Shown one piece after another: positions 33,855 to 37,440 of a stretch of DNA of 37,440 bases. Under the pieces are notes generated by a model. That model saw nothing but the letters and a program-made list of their open reading frames with translations, did no database searches and was not told the DNA's origin. The stretch is from an uncultured Pseudomonadota bacterium (lineage in GTDB: Bacteria > Myxococcota_A > Polyangia > Nannocystales > Nannocystaceae): NCBI GenBank assembly GCA_913061055.1, contig CAJXVA010000029.1:1-37440 (forward strand). The letters run 5' to 3'. Positions within the stretch are counted from its first letter, which is position 1, and every line of letters starts with the position of its first letter. The position numbers and the translations under genes are program-made.

Positions 33855-35934
33855 AGCCGTCCTGACACACGCCCTGTTCGACGGCGCGGGAGCTCCGGTC
33901 CTCACCTCCGGCCACGAACGGTGTTGAGCACACCGCGGACCCATCAAGGCGCGCGACCTTCAGTCGCAGGGGTAACCCACTGAGCGCGATCGGGGCAAAG
34001 GGCTCGAGCCATGTCGCGGCGTAGGTCCATCGACCCCGCCCGGCTCTCGTGACGTACACAACCATCGCGTCACCCTCGTCGTCGTCGAGCGATTCCCAGC
34101 CCGCCTCGGTTTGAACCTCGACCTGCACCCGCGGCGTCGTGGGCTGCTCTGGGTTGTCAGGCCAGTGCGCGCCCTCGTCTTCGAAACTCAACGTGACCGA
34201 CTCGCTCAGCTCGAGCGTCTCGGCCACGACCCTTGATGCCTTCTTCGCTGGGCGACGAAGCTTCTTGCGCAAGGCGGGCACCGACGTCTTGCCGCGTCCC
34301 CGGTACTCGTACGCACCCACACCATCGACCCGCGGCGTCCTGGCGAGACCCTCGGCGGCTTCCGCCAGGACTTCGCCCGAGAGTCGGCCGTACATCATCG
34401 AGCCGCCCTCGTAGTGCTGGAGGTCGTACTCCTCAGGCGTCGTGAAGTAGGAGAGATACTCGCCCGCGAGCCCGACACTGACCGTGGGTCCGGGGGTGGT
34501 GCGGGCCGCATCCACGCGCTGCTCGATGCGCTGGCCCAGGATCGTCGTGACCTCGCCGGGGAGGGTGACCAACGACAGCGGGCCCAACTGCACCAGGCCC
34601 ACCGGGATGACCGAGGGGAGGTGGCGCTTGGGATGCACCATGGCGACGAGCGCTGGGGGAAGGGCAGGGCGCTTGGCCCCTTGCCCCTTGCGGCGGGGTC
34701 GGCGAACGGTACGACCCTCGTCGAATCCGCGCGGGCTCATGCGCGTGCGTCCGTCCTCGGCACCGCCAAACTGAGAACGACCCGGCATCGCCCGTCGGGC
34801 CGTCTTTCCGGGCGCCACTGTGGTGGGCAAGACCGTGACTCCGGAGACTGGCGCGCGGGCAAGCCCGTAGCCCACGGTGCCTCGCAGAGAGAGGCCGTCC
34901 GTATCGAGCGAGGCGACGACCGCGTCTCCAAGACCGCGGCCCAATGCCACGGTCGCACCTCGCCCCTGCGCCCGCCAGTTCGGCGAGATGTCGCCTTCGG
35001 GTCCGTTGAACACCGCAACCACCGCGTCCCGATGGCCCAACGCATCCAGTTCGTCTTGGGCCCGCCGGCTCGCGACGCCAAAGAGATCCCCGTGATAGAC
35101 GGGGGTCCGGTTGGGCATCGCCGTGGCGTGCACGCCGAAGACTGCGGCGACGGCGATGACCGCATTCGACTGCGCGTCGCGAGCCACGAGGGTGTCGAGC
35201 TTGGGGTCGACCGCATGGCACGGGTCGACGTCCGACTCCAGGTCCATCGCGGTCGCGTTCTGTGGGTGTTCACATCCGGGCAGGCCGGCGTTGGCGTCGA
35301 TGAGCGCCTGGGCTTCGGGGTTCTCGAGGATGGGCGAAAGGCTGCGGTTGCGTGCGATGGAGGGCACCGCCACCGCGTGGTGCTCGAGCGTTGCGGGACG
35401 GCGGCTGGCGTATGCGGTCGCGGCCGCCGAGGCGAGGCGCGTGGTCAGCCACTCGAATAGCTGCGGGTCGAATCCCGGCTCCGAGCCGGCGTGGTCGGCG
35501 TATCCGGGAGCGGTGTGGAAGTGCCCAGGGCCATGGTGGGTGTGGGTTGCCGCGACCACGACCTGCGCCCGGCCCAAGCTGCTCATGCCGTGTTCGGTCT
35601 GCAGGCGCTCGGTGATTGCGTCGGGCAGGGCTGAGGGGATGGCCCACAGGTCAGCGGAGATGAGGATGACCGGAACGCCATCGCGGTCTTCGATGGCGAT
35701 GGCCTGGGCCCGCAGTCGCGTCCATACGCCCAGACTGGTCCGGGCCTCGATCGCATGACCGGCCATTCCGTAGCCCACCGGAGGTGTGATGTCGACGACC
35801 GCCGCGCCCACGTGCCATGGCGCCTCGGCGGCCGGCTGGGTCGGTGGTGCAGCAGGAGCGACCGTGCCCTCAACCCGCACGCAGCCGAAGCCGAGCAGCG
35901 CCGCACACAACAACAGCGTGCCTCGAAGTCTCAT
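33853..35934 (-). CDS. Neutral/alkaline ceramidase-like lipoprotein
   Basis: 693 residues. The frame is open far upstream because it overlaps the UbiB gene antiphase; ATG 35934, which overlaps that gene's stop by 4 nt, is the real start. It gives signal peptide MRLRGTLLLCAALLGFGC with lipobox Cys18. The body matches neutral ceramidases: AAVVDITPPVGYGMAGHA, ISADLWAIPS, the zinc-binding THTHHGPG, FGVHATAMP, NGPEGDISPNW and GLAGEYLSYFTTPEEYDLQHYEGG. The C-terminal 130 residues form a beta-type domain, as in ceramidases. An inserted Arg/Lys-rich loop (RRPRRKGQGAKRPALPP) sits before the last third. It would hydrolyse sphingolipid-like amides at the cell surface. Myxobacteria do make ceramides, but the substrate is inferred. 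Confidence 0.87.
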   Translation of the reverse strand: MRLRGTLLLCAALLGFGCVRVEGTVAPAAPPTQPAAEAPWHVGAAVVDITPPVGYGMAGHAIEARTSLGVWTRLRAQAIAIEDRDGVPVILISADLWAIPSALPDAITERLQTEHGMSSLGRAQVVVAATHTHHGPGHFHTAPGYADHAGSEPGFDPQLFEWLTTRLASAAATAYASRRPATLEHHAVAVPSIARNRSLSPILENPEAQALIDANAGLPGCEHPQNATAMDLESDVDPCHAVDPKLDTLVARDAQSNAVIAVAAVFGVHATAMPNRTPVYHGDLFGVASRRAQDELDALGHRDAVVAVFNGPEGDISPNWRAQGRGATVALGRGLGDAVVASLDTDGLSLRGTVGYGLARAPVSGVTVLPTTVAPGKTARRAMPGRSQFGGAEDGRTRMSPRGFDEGRTVRRPRRKGQGAKRPALPPALVAMVHPKRHLPSVIPVGLVQLGPLSLVTLPGEVTTILGQRIEQRVDAARTTPGPTVSVGLAGEYLSYFTTPEEYDLQHYEGGSMMYGRLSGEVLAEAAEGLARTPRVDGVGAYEYRGRGKTSVPALRKKLRRPAKKASRVVAETLELSESVTLSFEDEGAHWPDNPEQPTTPRVQVEVQTEAGWESLDDDEGDAMVVYVTRAGRGRWTYAATWLEPFAPIALSGLPLRLKVARLDGSAVCSTPFVAGGEDRSSRAVEQGVCQDG

Positions 35935-37440
35935 CGCCAGATCACCGTGAAGAGTCCAACCCCGGCAAACACGAAGAAGACCGCTGTGATCACCGGGATG
36001 CCGACCAGGCTCCACACCGGTAGCCCCAGGCCCATCGTGTACGTGCCGCAGACCAAGCACGTGACCGTCAGTGCGGTGCGGATCGAGCGGGCGGTCCGGG
36101 CATTGGCGGAGCGTTCCTGCCGGTCGAGCGTCTCGGCATTGGTGCGGAACGTCAGCTTCCCCGCGCGAAGGTCTTCGATCACGCCGGGGATCGAATGCGG
36201 CATCGACCGAGCGAGACGCGAGAACATCGAGAAGTCGCGGATCGCCATCTGTTTGATGCGATCCGGGCTGTACCGGTCGGCGACCATCTGCATGATGTAC
36301 GGCCGCGCGAGCTCGATCGGGTCGGTCTGCGGCGCGATCATCTTGGCCATGCCCTCGGTCGTGATGATGGCCTTGAACATCATCGTGAAGTCCGTGGGCA
36401 TGCGGACGCTGTGCCGCGACGCGCCAGCGACGATCTCCGAGAACAGCATGCCGATTTGCACCTCGGACATCGGCAGGCCGGAGAGGTACCGCTCGCCCAG
36501 GTCGATCACGTCGGCCTCGAAACGCGGATAGTCGACGAGGTCCGACTTGATCGACAGGTCGTAGAAGGTCCGTGCGACGCCTTCGAGGTCCTCGTTGAGG
36601 ACGGCGTGCAGGATGTCGATGACCTTGTCCTTCATGGCCGGCGACAGGCGACCGACCATGCCGCAGTCGAGGACACCCAGCCGGTGGTCGTCCATCACCA
36701 ACACGTTGCCCGGGTGCAGGTCGCCGTGGAAGAAGCCGTCGATGAACAGCATCTTGTAGGCCACCTTGAAGTACGTCTCTGCGACTGCGCTGACGTCCTC
36801 CCCCTCTTCGATGGCGTGGGCGAAGTTCCGTCCCTCGAGGAACTCCATGCACAGGACCTCTTCGGTGCTGAGCTCGTCGTACACGGCGGGGAAGACGACC
36901 TGGGTGTTGTCTTCGTGGGTGCTGCGAAAGCGGTCGAGGTTTCGCGCCTCGATGCGGAAGTCGAGCTCTTGAAGGATCGACTTGGTGAAGCTGGTGATCG
37001 TGCCGCGCAGGTCCATCGCAGCGGCCTCGGGGATGGCCTCCTCCAGCCAACCCGCGATCGCGTGCAGCACGCCGAGGTCGCCGGTGATCTTCGGCTTCAC
37101 CCCGGGCCGCTGCACCTTGAGCACGACTTTGCGTCCGCCCTCGAGTGTGGCGCGGTGCACCTGCGCAATCGAAGCGGACGCAAGTGGTTCTTCGTCGAAC
37201 TCTTCGAACTTGCCCCGCCACTCGCTGCCGAGCTCTTTGACCAGCTGCGACTCGATGTCGGCGAAGTCGACCCGGGTCACGCTGTCTTGAAGCGTCGCCA
37301 GCTCGGAGGTGATGCTCTCGGGGAGCAGGTCCGTGCGGGTGCTGAGGATCTGTCCGAGCTTGACGAACGTCGGGCCGAGCTCGTTGAATGCGGCGACGAG
37401 TCGCTTGCCGGTGTCGGGAGAGGCGAGCGTGGCTTTGGTC
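35931..37440 (-). CDS. UbiB/ABC1/AarF-family atypical kinase, N-terminus beyond the window
   Basis: The frame stays open to the window edge. The edge part reads FNELGPTFVKLGQILSTRTD, the KxGQ motif characteristic of the family, so the internal GTG at 37280 is not the start. Further motifs: ASASIAQVHRA (Ala-rich loop), VVLKVQRPG (Lys), FFHGDLHPGN (catalytic loop) and VLDCGMVG (metal site). Two hydrophobic segments end the protein (TALTVTCLVCGTYTMGLGLPV, IPVITAVFFVFAGVGLFTVIW). Homologues support ubiquinone synthesis and membrane lipid handling. It overlaps the ceramidase-like gene by 4 nt, so the two share a transcript, an unusual pairing that hints at a lipid-related role. Confidence 0.95.
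   Translation of the reverse strand, partial: TKATLASPDTGKRLVAAFNELGPTFVKLGQILSTRTDLLPESITSELATLQDSVTRVDFADIESQLVKELGSEWRGKFEEFDEEPLASASIAQVHRATLEGGRKVVLKVQRPGVKPKITGDLGVLHAIAGWLEEAIPEAAAMDLRGTITSFTKSILQELDFRIEARNLDRFRSTHEDNTQVVFPAVYDELSTEEVLCMEFLEGRNFAHAIEEGEDVSAVAETYFKVAYKMLFIDGFFHGDLHPGNVLVMDDHRLGVLDCGMVGRLSPAMKDKVIDILHAVLNEDLEGVARTFYDLSIKSDLVDYPRFEADVIDLGERYLSGLPMSEVQIGMLFSEIVAGASRHSVRMPTDFTMMFKAIITTEGMAKMIAPQTDPIELARPYIMQMVADRYSPDRIKQMAIRDFSMFSRLARSMPHSIPGVIEDLRAGKLTFRTNAETLDRQERSANARTARSIRTALTVTCLVCGTYTMGLGLPVWSLVGIPVITAVFFVFAGVGLFTVIWR

Noticed and set aside
35935..37221. A 1122-residue minus-strand protein joining the UbiB region to the ceramidase
   Set aside because: The first part is a frame-shifted shadow of the UbiB gene, rich in Arg/Pro/His; a signal peptide and an ATGA overlap mark the true start at 35934.

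Overview
The window looks like a stretch of a very GC-rich chromosome from a myxobacterium, most likely a Nannocystis/Plesiocystis-type member of the Myxococcota. The signs are lipoproteins with Ser/Thr/Gly/Asp-rich linkers, a DUF1592/DUF1588-type protein, a MYXO-CTERM-like C-terminus, many sigma-54 signals and a neutral-ceramidase-like lipoprotein. Taxonomy is inferred from protein style only. The left edge is a true contig end: bases 1-48 are Illumina Nextera library adapter, not genome, and the first gene is cut there.

Layout: 49-1635, truncated DUF1592-type lipoprotein (-). 1932-4889, secreted MYXO-CTERM-like protein (-). 5117-16976, an exopolysaccharide locus: glmS, an ATP-grasp ligase and a processive GT2 synthase (+); three small genes (-); a BcsB-like protein (+); a minus-strand operon of PIG-L deacetylase, PHP hydrolase, TPR/outer-membrane barrel and GH16-like lipoprotein; and a second, motif-degenerate ATP-grasp protein (+). 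16994-22631, a signalling block: lone receiver and NtrC-type sigma-54 activator (-), then Hpt, H-NOX gas sensor and hybrid histidine kinase (+). 22637-37440, mostly housekeeping or accessory genes: glnS, a lipoprotein, a CsoR repressor with a metal permease-HMA fusion, an M14 carboxypeptidase, a zinc-ribbon protein, a lipoprotein, a truncated haemoglobin, a cyclophilin, an APC-USP-EIIA fusion, a ceramidase-like lipoprotein and a UbiB-family kinase running off the right edge.

Main result: the polysaccharide locus and the signalling block appear to form one regulon. A 15-bp palindrome (NTCTCA-N3-TGAGAC) occurs four times, only in three divergent intergenic regions: twice between the MYXO-CTERM gene and glmS, once between the PIG-L operon and the second ATP-grasp gene, and once between the sigma-54 activator and the Hpt/H-NOX/kinase operon. 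Each region also carries sequences fitting the sigma-54 -24/-12 promoter (GG-N10-GC), several close to consensus. The simplest model is that the H-NOX protein senses NO, tunes the hybrid kinase, and the phosphorelay through Hpt controls the NtrC-type activator. The activator would bind the palindromes and switch on a modified amino-sugar polysaccharide, a surface protein and its own signalling genes. The coordinates and motifs are read from the sequence; the wiring is inference.

The polysaccharide machinery itself is a mosaic: a PgaC/BcsA-type synthase with a BcsB-like partner, a PgaA-like TPR-barrel, a cytoplasmic PIG-L deacetylase in place of PgaB, and two ATP-grasp paralogues that suggest ATP-dependent acylation of a freed amine. 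No RNA genes, CRISPR arrays or insertion sequences were recognised.
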